From Cardiocondyla obscurior (lineage: Eukaryota > Arthropoda > Insecta > Hymenoptera > Formicidae), in assembly GCF_019399895.1 (NCBI RefSeq), contig NC_091871.1, positions 124,001 through 188,000 of the forward strand: 64,000 nt of DNA. The letters run 5' to 3'. The notes below the pieces were generated by a model that worked only from the letters and a program-made list of their open reading frames with translations, had not been told where the DNA came from and made no database searches. A program made the position numbers and the translations under genes. Positions 19,907 to 32,219 of this stretch are shown piece by piece. Each line of letters begins with the position of its first letter. Within the stretch, counting starts at the first letter, position 1.

Positions 19907-21411
19907 CGTGGTCGGTGCGTGCAAGAATTCTTTTAAATTTAGGATGGCGATTTTTGTTCTTCGCTCGGTAGGTTTTTCTCCTCTTCCGCGGTCGAAATTG
20001 CGTTGATCGGGCGCGTATTTCTGTGGTTGTCCGATCGGGTCGCGTCCGGTCGATCCGTCGGACTGTTCCCGTTTCTCGGCTGAATACATTGAGCGTTATT
20101 AAATTGTCTTTTACGACTTTTCTCGATTGTATACCCTCGATTTTTGCAATAACGACATGTTTTTTCTTCAATCGCGGGTGATTCTCGCCGAACCGGTATG
20201 TTTTCTCGTAGTCTAGTTAGATTATTGGCTCGATCCGGTTGGTTTCTTTTGATCCGTTGATTTAAATTATTCCATCGAGACGGTGGATTGTTGGAAGAGT
20301 TATTATAACTTCTCGGAGTCACATGTGCTGAAGGCCGACTAATAGGGTGTACTGGCTGTTCACGCCTGTAGTGTTTGCGATCATTTCTAGCGCGGTTTTC
20401 AAAACGCTGCTTATCTAATTCCTGCCGCTTGGCAATCGCTTTTACGCGCGCGAAAGCTTCCGCAGGGAGGTTATACATTTCCGCGGTAAGTTGAAGTCGG
20501 TATTCTAGAGGTAGCCCGTCGCAAAATTATCGCGCTGTTAAACTATCGATTTCCGCTGATAGTCGTGCATCGAGCAATCCGTGTTTTCTACGCTCGGCAT
20601 CTAATATCGCTGTACGCAAATCTTTTACTCTACTTATGTAATCAAGAACATGCTCGTGCTGTTTTAAATACACCGTTCTCAGCTCGCCACGGTACTGATC
20701 AATTGTTTTAGGTTGACCGAAAGCGTCGTTTAATAAATCGATTAGTTGAGTGATTGTATCGCAGGGCTCATCCTCAACCGCGTAATACACGCGTCCCCGT
20801 AATTTGTTAATAAGAAGTTTTGTCAAGTTTTTCTCCGACGATGTAGGCACAATTTCTTTAGCCCTTCTACACGCACGGGTAAACTGAGACAATGGAATAT
20901 TATATCCGTCAAACGCGGACACGCCTTCAGTAGCTTCGCGAAAGGAAACTTTTGGCGCAGGGTTGAAATCAAAATTTGCGTCGCAATTACTGTAGTGGAT
21001 ATCGAATTTTGCAAACGAAAGGGGATATTGCGGAGCTGTATCGAGTCGCGGGTCTCCTAAATTATGCGTTGTTTCTTGCGTTTGTCCGTGCGTTTGAGTA
21101 CAATCTGTATCTTGAAGTGACTGCTGTTTTTCCCATTTATGCAATTCCGCATCTTTCATGGCTAATTCTTCGCGATAAGTGTTAATTTCGCGAATATGAT
21201 CGTCTCTTTCTTTTTCAAAAGCTATACGTTGTCTTTCTAACTCTGCACTTTCGGAGGCTACTCTTTTCTGCTGAGATTTTATTGATATGCGAAGCATGTC
21301 AAGCTCAACACTTTCAGTCGCGAGTTTTTTACGCGTTGCTTCTAATTATTTTTCAGACAACGGTTTACTTGCTCCCGCCGCTTTACTTCGAGTCTCTATA
21401 ACAGAAAGCAT
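19907..21411 (-). pseudogene. gag: Gag (and start of protease) of the envelope-bearing Gypsy, with two in-frame stops
   Basis: An ATG lies at 21411 (MLSVIETRSK), 82 bases after the LTR end. The frame has TAA at 21346-21348 and at 20527-20529 but otherwise runs to 19939. It has a long coiled-coil N-terminal part (about 21300-21130), a conserved Gag core (FDGYNIPLSQFTRACRRAKE, then LINKLRGRVYYAVEDEP), and a C-terminal basic region with a degenerate zinc knuckle (CRYCKNRGYTIEKSR, where expected His and Cys ligands are lost). The next frame, about 20089 to 19907, is the start of protease. The order LTR, gag, pol, env, LTR confirms one element. Confidence 0.75.
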
Positions 21412-21492
21412 TTTGTCGCGGTAATTTAAACAAATTGGATTAATTATTTACGCGGGTCAATTTACCGGATCTCGCCGCTGTCACCAAAATTA

Positions 21493-22106
21493 TGTTACGT
21501 CCCGGTAGTCGCGGGCGTCTAAGACGGATTCGGACCACGGGCCTAGGCAATTATGAGATCGCGATAGTTTGACCGAGTAAAAATTGGATTTATTTCATGG
21601 AACTTCTTTGATGGTCAATAATAATTATTGTTGGTTTGTTCTCTAAATAAGGCTGTTCGTCTAAATTTTGCTCAAGATAAGATAGAAATATCAGAATAGC
21701 TTCTTTGCACAATGAACACTGCCGAATTTCGCGAGATTCAACAATTAAATCACCGCAATTGCTACAATTATATTCACCGTAATTTAACCCAATAAGTATC
21801 TGATGTGATTGTACGTGAAAGAATTTAGTAGTAGGATGTTCGGATTCACGCATGCATGGTTCACAAAAAACAAAACGTGTATTTTTCTGCTCAAAATAAT
21901 GATATTTAATTTCGCATCGTGCTTGAGCAAATTAATCACGAATTATATTAGTTAAATCCTCTGGAATCTCACGAGTTGGTATTTCTACACGAAATTGTCG
22001 CGGACACATTTATCAAAGTGAATTAAATAGTTGTCAAACTTTCTATAAATACCTCGACAGGATTATTTTGTAAAAACACTCTGTCACCACTAAGATCTAG
22101 ATAACG
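21493..22106 (-). repeat. Truncated 5' LTR of the envelope-bearing Gypsy
   Basis: These 614 bases match 5521-6134 without gaps. I count about ten differences, all transitions. The copy is cut at 22106, where a rearranged transposase fragment begins, so most of this LTR is missing. The retained part carries the zinc-binding protein 1 gene with an in-frame TAA near 21931. Between the LTR and gag, the minus strand reads TTTTGGTGACAGCGGCGAGA, which holds the likely primer-binding site. Confidence 0.8.
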
Positions 22107-22268
22107 TCTTCTAATAATCCCTTTAACACATTTTCTATAAAATGCTGGTAACTTTTTCCGGTTAATCGCGGAGGAAGGAAATGTGGACCGATTTGAATTG
22201 AATAAAAGAAAATTTGCGTTACAAAATGTTTAATGAAATAATCTGTTATTTGTTTATACTTACCACTT
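22107..22268 (-). repeat. Inverted copy of transposase exon/intron sequence
   Basis: About 160 bases are the reverse complement of 23089-23251, including intron 2 and the start of exon 3 of the transposase gene. This makes an inverted duplication around the 5' part of the gene and marks a rearrangement at the junction with the truncated LTR. Confidence 0.7.
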
Positions 22269-22401
22269 GGAAAAATTTACACGTAGATAAAAAACCAATC
22301 AAAAAATCTACGTACAATTGTTTTTGTCAAGAATCGTGATAACAAAATTTTCTAAAGCAGTCACTAGTCATCCAGTATTCGCGGTGTGACAATCTGTTAA
22401 A

Positions 22402-23559
22402 ATGGCAAGTTATACTCCACAAGAATATACAGATATGATAATAGCCTATGGGCTAGCCGATGAAAACGCCACTCGTGCTGCCGAACTGTACATAGAACGG
22501 TTTCCTGGGCGAGCACACTATCCGTGCAACCGGACAATTTTCCGCGTAGTGCAGAGATTACGCGAGACGGGATGTCTCGTGCATAATCAAAATAATGCAC
22601 CTGCGCGACATCAAGTGCAAGATGAAGAACGAGTGCTCGACTTATTCTCTGATCAGCCGAGAATGAGTTTACGTCGTGCGGCACATCATCTTAATTTATC
22701 AACATACACGGTGCACAATACTCTTCAAGAAAATATGCTACACCCGTACCACGATTAACGAGTACAGCAGCTTTTACCGAGGGATTTTGGATCACGGCTC
22801 CGGTTTTGCGAAGGTATTTTTATTAATAATTTTTATTTGTTTTAATTTTAAAGAGAATAATAATTGTTAAAAAAATTATTTATTTTACAGAGTTTTTTGC
22901 AAAATGTCGGCGAAACGCATCGTTTCCCGATATTATTTTATGGACCGACGAGTCTACATTTACACCGAACGGTGTTTTTAATTCGAGAAACCACTTGTAT
23001 TGGTCGGACGAAAATCCGCATATGGTACGACAAGGAGCATTCCAGTATCGATGGACCGTGAATGTAAGGGCGGGAGTCCTCGGTAATCAAGTGGTAAGTA
23101 TAAACAGATAACAGATTATTTCATTAAACATTTTGTAACGCATATTTTCTTTTATTCATTTCAGATTGGTCCACATTTCCTTCCTCCGCGATTAACCGGA
23201 GAAAATTACCAGTATTTTTTAGAAAATGTGTTACCGGGATTATTAGAAGACGTGCCTCTGGAAACAAGAAGGCGAATAATTTATCAGCACAACAGAGCAC
23301 CGGCTCATTCTTGCCTGGCAGTGCGCGAAGTTTTGGATGCGCATTTTGGCGACAGATGGATGGGTCGTGGTGGCCCAATGTCCTGGTCGGCACGGTCACC
23401 AGATTTGACCGTACTAGATTTTTTTTATGGGGTCATATTAAAAATCTAGTAGAACCCCAACGAAATAGAACTGTAAAAGACGTACGCGAAGCTATCGTTG
23501 CGGCGTTTGCGACTATTTCGCCGGAAATGGTGCACCGTGCGACGCGTGATGTTGTTTGA
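22402..23559 (+). pseudogene. Intron-containing Tc1/mariner-superfamily transposase with DUF4817-type N-terminus
   Basis: Exon 1 starts at 22402 (MASYTPQEYTDMI) with a helix-turn-helix region of the DUF4817 type. Intron 1 is 22814-22890 (GTATTT to ACAG) and intron 2 is 23094-23164 (GTAAGT to CAG). The catalytic region has WTDESTF (first Asp), a QHNRAPAHS block where an Asp-Asn is normal, and SPDLTVLDFF. Defects: an in-frame TAA at 22756-22758, and a frame break in the T-run at 23419-23426, after which the frame continues as WGHIKNLVEP. It is therefore inactive. The open frames join in phase across both introns, which supports the splicing model. Confidence 0.7.
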
Positions 23560-24067
23560 AGGGCCGAACTCTGCTTACAGCAGAGGGAAGGGCACTTCGA
23601 ACAACTTTTACATTAAGCGCTAAAAGTGGATTAGGCCTACCGGGGATACCACTATAAAAAAAACGCACCATGCTATCTACTGCAAGGTGGTGAGGAAATG
23701 ATAGCACATTATTTCCTTCTCATTAAAAGTGCGTTAGGCTTAACGTCGTTTGCAATATTTTTATTTTACGTTCAATTACTGAAAACGTTGTGAACAATAA
23801 ATAAGATGCGACCTTAAAGTATCAGTGTGAATGATATTGATCGTGCGAACGCGTTTGTTTGTCTTCGTCGCGAAGACTCGCCACGACTCTCTTATCGCCG
23901 ATCGGTTTACTATCATTCTTAAAAATACTAGCCGTCGTCTGTCGCGCTCAGTCCGCGTGTCCTCCTTGTCACTCTTACGCTAACATATTTTAATTTTTTT
24001 CTCAAAAACGGTAAAGAATTTTAAAAAATTGTACAGGACTTTTTTTCTTAAAATTTAATTCTCTATC
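23560..24067 (+). other. 3' non-coding part of the Tc1/mariner-like element
   Basis: There is no gene. This stretch is continuous with the transposase and stops at the BEL insertion. The sequence CTATC at 24063-24067 is the target duplication of the BEL element and resumes at 30508. AATAAATAAG near 23797 may be a poly(A) signal. Confidence 0.4.
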
Positions 24068-24607
24068 TGTTTTGTAAGAGTACTTCGCGTGAGTTTAATG
24101 AGGCAAGGCAGGAAAATACACAAAAAAACACACTTTAATTAAAACTTATTTACACTATTTACAAGGTCTTGTAGTTTCGCCAGCACGGCTAAAACTGCAC
24201 TTCGGAGATTCGCGGTCTCGCGATGCACTCGCACGGTGCCGCAATTATCGCTCTTTCGTTAAACTCGGAGCTCTCGCGGCTCCGACACGCTTGTTTAACG
24301 GCCTTTTTCGCTACTGGAGTTCCCGGGCATTCCTTCCTAGAAAACGCTCGCGAATTCGAGGCAATGCCCCAAAAAAGGCAAAAATGATCACTAAGCCTCG
24401 GCATTGGTCAAAAAACGATCGCGCGATAGCGATCCAGCACAACACGCCGCTGGATCACAACACGACGCAACGCCCGACACACCGTGTCACGCGCTAGGGG
24501 CCTGACAGCGCGTCGCGATCAGCTGTTTGTGCCCAAAAATAACGAGCACGCGTCGGCTCGTCAACGCCTTGCACGCGAGGCCGCACGCGGCAGCCGAATG
24601 TTCAACA
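24068..24607 (-). repeat. BEL/Pao 3' LTR
   Basis: A 540-bp copy starting TGTTTTGTAAGAG and ending TTCAACA. It matches 29969-30507 with about seven substitutions and one single-base length difference. It is flanked on its left by the duplication CTATC (24063-24067). Confidence 0.9.
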
Positions 24608-24654
24608 TGCCGCCCGCTTCGGCAGTCGTTCTGCCGATTGATTTCGATGCACAT

Positions 24655-27600
24655 TTAAGTGCACGCTAATTCTACGGGATCCGTTTCCTCGCGCGTTGCC
24701 TCCTTGCCCTTTACCACCTCGCCCGCACAACTGGTCGCGAACAACGGTACGATTTTCACGACCGGGCGTCTGAAAATCGATGTCGCGGTCCGCACGGACA
24801 CCACGCGCACCTGCCCGTCCGCCCCGGGGTGAACATCCACAACGCGCGCGAGCGGCCACCGCGTTGGTGGCGTGTTTTCTCCGCTGATGAGGCACAGGGT
24901 GCCCACGCGAATGTTCTCCGCCCGCCGTGACCACTTGGGGCGCGCTGCCATGGTCTGGAGAACCTCTGTCGCCCACCGTCTCCAAAAATGGTCCCGCATC
25001 CGTTGCAGCACCTGCCATCTCGTCAAGTCGGCCTCCGGCACGCCGTCCAGTTGAGCCTCGGGAACGGAATTCAGCGCCGCTCCAATCAAAAAATGGCCCG
25101 GCGTCAGGGCCTCAACGTCGTCCGGATCGTCCGAAAGCGGCGCCAACGGGCGCGAGTTGAGGCATGCCTCCACCTGCGCGAGCAAGGTGGTAAGCTCCTC
25201 AAACGTGAGGGAAGTTTCGCCAAGCACCCTCCTCAGATGATGCTTCGTGGAGCGCACTGCAGCCTCCTACAGGCCGCCGAAGTGAGGGACCCCGGGCGGA
25301 TTGAACCTCCACGCCACTCCGTCATTCGCGAGTCGGTCCGTCCACGGGCTCTCGCGTTCTATTCTCCGCAGAAAGGCGCGCAGCTGAGCGTCCGCTCCGA
25401 CGAAAGTGGTGCCCCGATCGCTCCACATTGTCGCACACAATCCGCGCCGAGACACGAAGCGTCGGTACGCTGCCAGGAAGGCGTCGGCAGAATAATCGAA
25501 AACGGCCTCCAGGTGCACGGCTTTAGTCGCGAAACATACAAAAATCGCCAGAAACCCGCGAAATGATTTCTGGCCGCGCCCTCGCGAACATCGCATCCAG
25601 ACGGGACCCGCGTAATCAATGCCCGTATGAAGGAAGGGCCGCGACGGACGCACTCTCTCCCGCGGAAGATCGCCCATAAGAGGCTGCGGGTGTGCCGCCC
25701 GCCATCTCGCACACCGCACGCAGCCGTGTATCAGTCGTTTGACCACTGAGCGCCCGCACAGCACCCAGTAGCGCTGTCGCAGCACGGCCAAGGTGAGTTG
25801 CACTCCCCCGTGCAACACGCGCTGGTGGCAAGCATCCACCAGGAGTCTCGTCCAGTCGGAGTCCCGTGGCAAGATGACAGGGTGCCGCTGGTCCAGAGGC
25901 ACCAGCGCGTGCCTCACTCTCCCGCCGACCCTCAGCACGCCCCTCTCGTCCAGGAACGGTGTCAGCCGAAGCAGGCCACTGCGCCGCGGCAAAGGAGTGC
26001 CAGCCCGGATGTCCTCCACCTCCTCCGCAAACCACATGCCTTGAACCGTTCGCGTCCACAGGGTCTCGGCGTCCTCCAGCTCACCGGACGTCAGGGTTCC
26101 TAAAACGACAATGCCACCGCTCGCTCTGCGTCGCCAACGCAGGCAGCGAGCGGTGAATCGAAGCAAATTGTTGAGCCTCGAAAATCGAAGGAGAATCTCG
26201 CTCTCCTCCACCACCGCCGCTGTTAACGCCGTCCCCGCACGCCGCTCTCTCGCCGTCTCCTCCAGCTCCATTCCCGTCATCATGGTCTGCTTCTCCTCGT
26301 AAGGGGGTGCTCCAGCCCGCAGCCACGGGGGGCCAGTCCACCACAACGGATGCTCCACCAGTTCCCGAGGCCGCACTCCGCGAGAAGCGCAATCAGCGGG
26401 GTTGTCGACACCACGAAGATGCCGCCAATGATCGCCAGGAAATGTGCGCTGAATTTCGGCGACTCTGTTCGCCACATAAGTGGTCCATTTCGCGGGGTGT
26501 CCCCGTATCCACGCCAAGGCCACCGTCGAGTCGGTCCACTGGTGCACGGCACTCGTCGGAAGATCAAGAAGAGCCCTGAAATGCTCCACTACCTCCACCA
26601 GCAAGGCCGCTCCGCATAATTCCAGGCGGGGGAGAGACACCCTGCGCAGCGGCGCCACCCGAGTCTTGGCGCCAAGCAAGGCGACTCGGCCGCCTGAATT
26701 CTCCTCCCCCTCGTCCACCTGCAGGTAGACCACCGCAGCGTAAGCCCTCTCGAAAGCATCTGAGAATCCGTGCAGCCGGACCGAGGGACGCGAGGCCGAC
26801 GTCCACAGCCACCGAGGCAGTTCCACCGCCTCCAACAGCGGCAATTCAGAGCGGAACGCCATCCAAGCGGCGGCATCCCCCGCGTCCAAGGAGTCATCCC
26901 ACGCCACTCCTCGAAGCCACAAGGTCTGAATCATGAGCTTGGCACTCACAGTCACCGGAGCAAGCCAGCCCAGCGGATCGTACAGCCAAGCGGATTCCGA
27001 AAGAACCCGCCGCTTAGTAGGAGATCGAGTGTCCGACCTCGGCACTCGAAATCGGAAAATATCGCGTAGCGGCTGCCAGCGCAGTCCCAGCGCCGACAGC
27101 GTATCCTCCGGGTTCCATTCTACGGCTCCATCCAGGCGATGCTCCATTGGGATGGTATCCAGGAGTTTCCCATCGCTCGCTGCCCACTTCCTAAGCGGGA
27201 AGCCGCCCGCCTCGCAAATCGCGGTTAGCTCGCGCAGTCTCTCTCGTGCCGCGGCCAAGCCATCCGCCCCGGTCAGGATGTCGTCGACGTACGTCTCCCG
27301 AAGCAACGCGTCCGCGCCCTGCGGGAAACGGGCTCCCTCGTCGATGGCCAGCTGCCTCATTGCCCGGACGGCCAAGAACGGGGCACAGGCAAGTCCGTAA
27401 GTCACGGTCCTGAGTCGGAACGCCTGCACCGGCTCACCCGGGTTCCCCCTCCATAGCACGCGCTGCAGATCGTGGTCATCCTCGTGAATCAGCACCTGCC
27501 GATACATCTTGGCCACGTCCGTTGTTGCGGCAAACTTGTAACGTCTCCATCGCGTTAAGATGTCCGCGAGTGCCGGTAGTAAATTCGGTCCACATCGAAG

Positions 27601-29922
27601 CGACTCGTTCAACGTCACTCCACTTGAAATCCGCGCCGAGCCGTTAAAGACGACTCGGATTTTAGCCGCCGGACCTTCCCCCTTCATCACTCTATGGTGG
27701 GGCAGGTAGCACACCCTTCCTCCGCCCTGTCCGGAGGCACTCGGCACGGGCGCCATGTGGCCCAGCGTTAGGAACTTTTTCATGAAGTCCGAGTACAGTT
27801 CACAAAGCCGTCCGTCCCCGGCAAGGCGACGTTCCACCCCGGCAAGTGTTCGTCGCGCTACGCGCTCGGAGTCCTCGAGATTCGGCAGCGGCTCGCGCAC
27901 CGGGAGGCGCACCACGTAACGTCCAGAGGTCGTTCGCGAGTGCGTCCGAACGAAATGCGCCTTGCACCTTTTTTCTTCCGCCGACATCGGGGGAGGACCG
28001 CGCGCGGGTTCCTCCTGCTGCCAAAATCGGGCGACCAGTGATCCGAGGTCGTCGTCCGTCGAGCATGTGAACACCGAGCCCCCGAGACCGCTCGAGGAGT
28101 CGCGCACCGCCCCCGCCAGAATCCATCCCAGCGTGGTATTCACTGCCACAGGGACGCCCGGCCCTCCTCTCCGCAGGCCCTCACGCACAATGTTCGCGTA
28201 GACCTCCGCTCCCAGAAGCACCTCCACCGTTTGACAGACATCGAAGTCAGGATCGGCCAGCCTCAGTCCGCGCACGTGAGGCCAATTGTCCGCGACTCGC
28301 GCGAGACCGCCGCCGGATCCCGACACTCGCGGCAAGATCAAAGCGGAAATCCGGAACGGTTCCAAGGGCGAGAAGTGAGGGGCAATGTTCACCGAAATCC
28401 GACCGCGCGCGGCCCCCGACCTTCGACCGCCCACCCCGTACACGACCGTAGAAGCCGCTGTCCGAGGCAGTCTCAACCGCTGCGCGAGAGACTCAGAAAT
28501 CAACGAGATCTCTGACCCCGGGTCGATTAAGGCACGCGTCACAACCGGCGAGCCATGGACGTCCATGGCGACAATTCTAGCGGTGGCCAGCAGCACCACG
28601 GGTCTCTCCGTACGCTCCTCTTGAAGGTGCAAGGCGGTTGCTCCTTCACTCCCTCTCGCCTCCTCAGCCGCAAACACCTCGTGGATCGAGCTATGGTGCC
28701 GCCGGTGACACGTCACGCACGTCTTCGTCGACGGACACGCGTCCAATCGATGCCTCCCGAAACAGTTCGTGCACAAGTCATTTTTTCGCGCCAATTCGCG
28801 TCGTTCTCTCGGTGTTCTCTTCTGGAACTCCTTGCACGAAAGAACATAGTGAGCGCCCTGACACAAGGAGCAGTGCGAAGGGCGCGGTTTGTCGCACACG
28901 AGAAGTAATCGTGCGACCCGCGCGCCCGCTCCTGTCTTCCCCGCCGCACCGCCGCGCTCCACTCCGCTGACCTGCAACGCGTCAAGGGCCCGCAACCGCC
29001 GCTCCAGAAATTCCTTCAGTCTGTCGTAAGAAGACGGCTCCACAGAGTTGCCCTCCGCCGTCTCCCATTCACGTCGCGATTTAGCGTCGAGCGCCTCGAC
29101 CACGATGTGCAGAAACAAATCGCAATCCACGATGGGTCGCCCGATGCCCTCCAGCGAACCCACGGTCTGCAGCATGCCGTGGTACAAGCGCCGAAGGTCT
29201 GCCGCCGACTCGTTTTTCAATTTCGGCAAAGCCAGAAAATTGGCGAAGACAGAGCGTAGTAGGAGCCGTTTGTTCGCGTAGTTGTCAGAGAGAAACTTCC
29301 AGACGCGGCTGTAATTTTCTCCGGTGGTTGCGATATTTTTTACAAGCTGCTCAGCGTCTCCCTTCAGGCAGCTCCGCAAGTAATGTAACTTGTCAACGTT
29401 TGACAGCGAGGCATCCTGCGCGATGACGGATTCAAATCTGTCCTTGAAATTCGGCCAGTCCTCGAACCGGCCAGCGAACGACGGCAATTGCAGTTGGGGC
29501 AGCTTCCTCTTGCTCTGGGACCCCTGCACCACCGAGGACATCTCGCTTCTCTCGCTATCCCGCTTGATTTCCTCACGCGCCTCCAACAGGGCGGCGCGTT
29601 GGTCTACGTAGGCCTCCTTGACCAACCCGAAAAAATCGTTACGAGTGTAATCGCATTCGATCATGCTCGGCCAGTGATCATTCCTCAAGGCCTCATGAGC
29701 GCTCTCAAATTTCGCCCAGTAATTGTCGAGGAGCTTCAACTTACTGTCGATAGCCCCCGCGGTAATTTTACTCGCTCCCATCTTCTTCAAATTTTCCACC
29801 GCTCGCGCAATTCGGCCATGTAGCTCCTGCTGCCCGCGCAGCAGGGCCTCCAACTCCGGGCTCACAACGACCGCCCGCTTCCCCGGCGTCTGGGTGGTAC
29901 TTCCATCTTCCTTCGTCGCCAT
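24655..29922 (-). pseudogene. gag-pol: BEL/Pao Gag-Pol polyprotein with one in-frame stop in integrase
   Basis: The likely start is the ATG at 29922 (MATKEDGSTTQ), the first Met outside the 5' LTR and its primer site. In order: DUF1759-like Gag (LPSFAGRFEDWPNFKDRF), Cys/His knuckles (CSLCQGAHYVLSC, CTNCFGRHRLDACP), DUF1758-type aspartic protease (ALIDPGSEISLI), RT with YVDDIL, RNase H, an integrase zinc domain, a DDE core (HTGIDYAGP, WSDRGTTF), and a C-terminal DUF5641-like domain. TAG at 25267-25269 interrupts the frame one codon before the catalytic Glu of the DDE triad. The frame then continues to 24655. Otherwise it is full-length for the family. Confidence 0.9.
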
Positions 29923-29968
29923 GGCACTTAAATCGCCCACGGCTAGTATCCGGCTCGAAGGACCAAAA

Positions 29969-30507
29969 TGTTTTGTAAGAGTACTTCGCGTGAGTTTAAT
30001 GAGGCAAGGCAGGAAAATACACAAAAAAACACACTTTAATTAAAACTTATTTACACTATTTACAAGGTCTTGTAGTTTCGCCAGCACGGCTAAAACTGCA
30101 CTTCGGAGATTCGCAGTCTCGCGATGCACTCGCACGGTGCCGCAATTATCGCTCTTTTGTTGAACTCGGAGCTCTCGCGGCTCCGACACGCTTGTTCAAC
30201 GGCCTTTTTCGCTACTGGAGTTCCCGGGCATTCCTTCCTAGAAAACGCTCGCAAATTCGAGGCAATGCCCAAAAAAGGCAAAAACGATCGCTAAGCCTCG
30301 GCATTGGTCAAAAAACGATCGCGCGATAGCGATCCAGCACAACACGCCGCTGGATCACAACACGACGCAACGCCCGACACACCGTGTCACGCGCTAGGGG
30401 CCTGACAGCGCGTCGCGATCAGCTGTTTGTGCCCAAAAATAACGAGCACGCGTCGGCTCGTCAACGCCTTGCACGCGAGGCCGCACGCGGCAGCCGAATG
30501 TTCAACA
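29969..30507 (-). repeat. BEL/Pao 5' LTR and adjacent primer-binding site
   Basis: A 539-bp LTR copy followed on its right by CTATC (30508-30512), giving a perfect 5-bp target duplication with 24063-24067. On the minus strand, TGGTCCTTCGAGCCGGAT begins three bases after the LTR end (about 29948-29965). It is complementary to the 3' end of arthropod tRNA-Tyr, the likely primer. Confidence 0.88.
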
Positions 30508-30512
30508 CTATC

Positions 30513-30555
30513 TAAATTTTTCGGGCATGACACCTTAAATCAAACACCCTGTATA
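30513..30555 (+). mobile_element. Right end of the Tc1/mariner-like element
   Basis: After the BEL duplication, the sequence continues the interrupted element and ends in CACCCTGTATA. Read inward this is TATACAGGGTG, the usual terminal motif of this superfamily in insects. No matching left end is present, because the 5' side was lost in the rearrangement at 22107. Confidence 0.5.
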
Positions 30556-32219
30556 CTCTTGTACGTATATAAACTTAGCCGCGCGTACTCTCGTCTTTTC
30601 ATCTATAAAAATTACTAAGTATGAATTTTGAGTTGGACTTAGCCGCAAAAATGAACAATGGACTTAGCCGCACAGACTATACGATGGACTTAGCCGCGCG
30701 AGCTCTCTTATAGAACTTAAACTCTCGATCGATCAACATAAAATTAATAATTTAATAATTTATAATTTTTGTTATATACATTTTAAAAAGCCCTAAATAA
30801 CTAATAACAAACCCTTATAAACCGTTTCTTAATTTGTCTTAGTTTTGGACTTATAAATTTTTAAAGTTACACACTCATGTTCTCCTGATACATTTCTCAC
30901 ATAAAATCCTTAATAATTATTAAACCATTAAAGATCAAGCTTTATCCTCTTAGATGTGAAGAACCCTTATAATTCCCTATTTAAAAATCTATATAGACTT
31001 ATACCTTTGTGGGCATTAATAGTATATTGTTATTAATAAATTAAAATTAATAGCCATTAACACCCAAATTTTATAACGCTAAATCATACTTCCCTATGAA
31101 TTATTAACGTATATTAAATATCTTTTCTTAATCTTTATTAGTTTAGCAGCTATGAATTTTTAAACTTTTACTCTTACCCACACATACATACATTACAACA
31201 CACGTATAGGAAGAACTTCTTTTATTTACAAAATTTCAAGGACTTATAATTATATTTGTATAAGGAGTAAATAAATATACAAATTAACTTTTATAAAAGT
31301 TATTCTTTATTAATTAATTATTAAATTTATTATAAACAAATTAAACAAGTACAATATTTTCAAATTCTGTACCGTGCATCCTTCGGCATTTGCAAAATTA
31401 TCCCAAATCCATATATTATACTTTCTTTTACTCCTTATAGATTCCGAGATATAGAAATTTTACAAACCCGGATAGTTTGAAGAACCGGAATATCTTTACT
31501 GAAAAACAAGAGATACAAAAGTTAATTAAAAACCTTTTAAATTATAAAATATTAATAAACTATTAATTTATTTATAAAGAGATTGAATGAAGAAATAAAA
31601 ATAATTCTATAAATAAATTTTCTTAATTAGTTAATTATCCAAATTGTTATAAACAAATAAAACACTGTCCAATTATTCAAAATTCTGTTACGTGTATCTT
31701 GTCACATTTGAGCTCTCATTTAAAAAACTATTAAACATTTTCTTTTTATCTCTTTTAGTTTTCGACTTATGACCCCTGCTCAAAATCAGAGACCAACACA
31801 AAATGACACAAAATAGTAACACCAACATTTTCTAAACTAATGCTCCTAATAATTAACTACGAACGGAACGAAGACTTGTCGCCATAACGCACAACTGAGT
31901 AATTAAAAATCTTATATTAATAATCAAATTAATAAATTGTTATAAACAATTCTAAATTAACAATTGCTTTTCTCCAAATTTTATAATAGAAATTAAAGAC
32001 CTTAATGAATCATTAATTCCTGTAAAACAACTTTTCTTAATTCCTATTAATTTAGCTTTTATGAGTTTTTAAACTTTTATTCTATATATATATAGATATA
32101 CTAAAGCATGCAATTTTTACCATCTTATTATTAGTTGATAAATAGCAACCCTGGTCTTATCCTCGCTATCCTGTAATAGAAACAATAGAGAACAATTAAC
32201 AAGTTTAACAACTTCTAAC
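30556..32219. other. AT-rich intergenic DNA with a short recurring motif
   Basis: There is no coding region. Between 30580 and 30705 the motif GGACTTAGCCGC (or AACTTAGCCGC) occurs four times at irregular 25-50 base spacing. From 30720 to 32219 the sequence is AT-rich with no recognisable gene, RNA or repeat ends. Confidence 0.5.

Noticed and set aside
26000..29600. Many long plus-strand ORFs opposite the BEL polyprotein
   Set aside because: The region is GC-rich, which opens antisense frames. The minus frame carries all retroelement domains.
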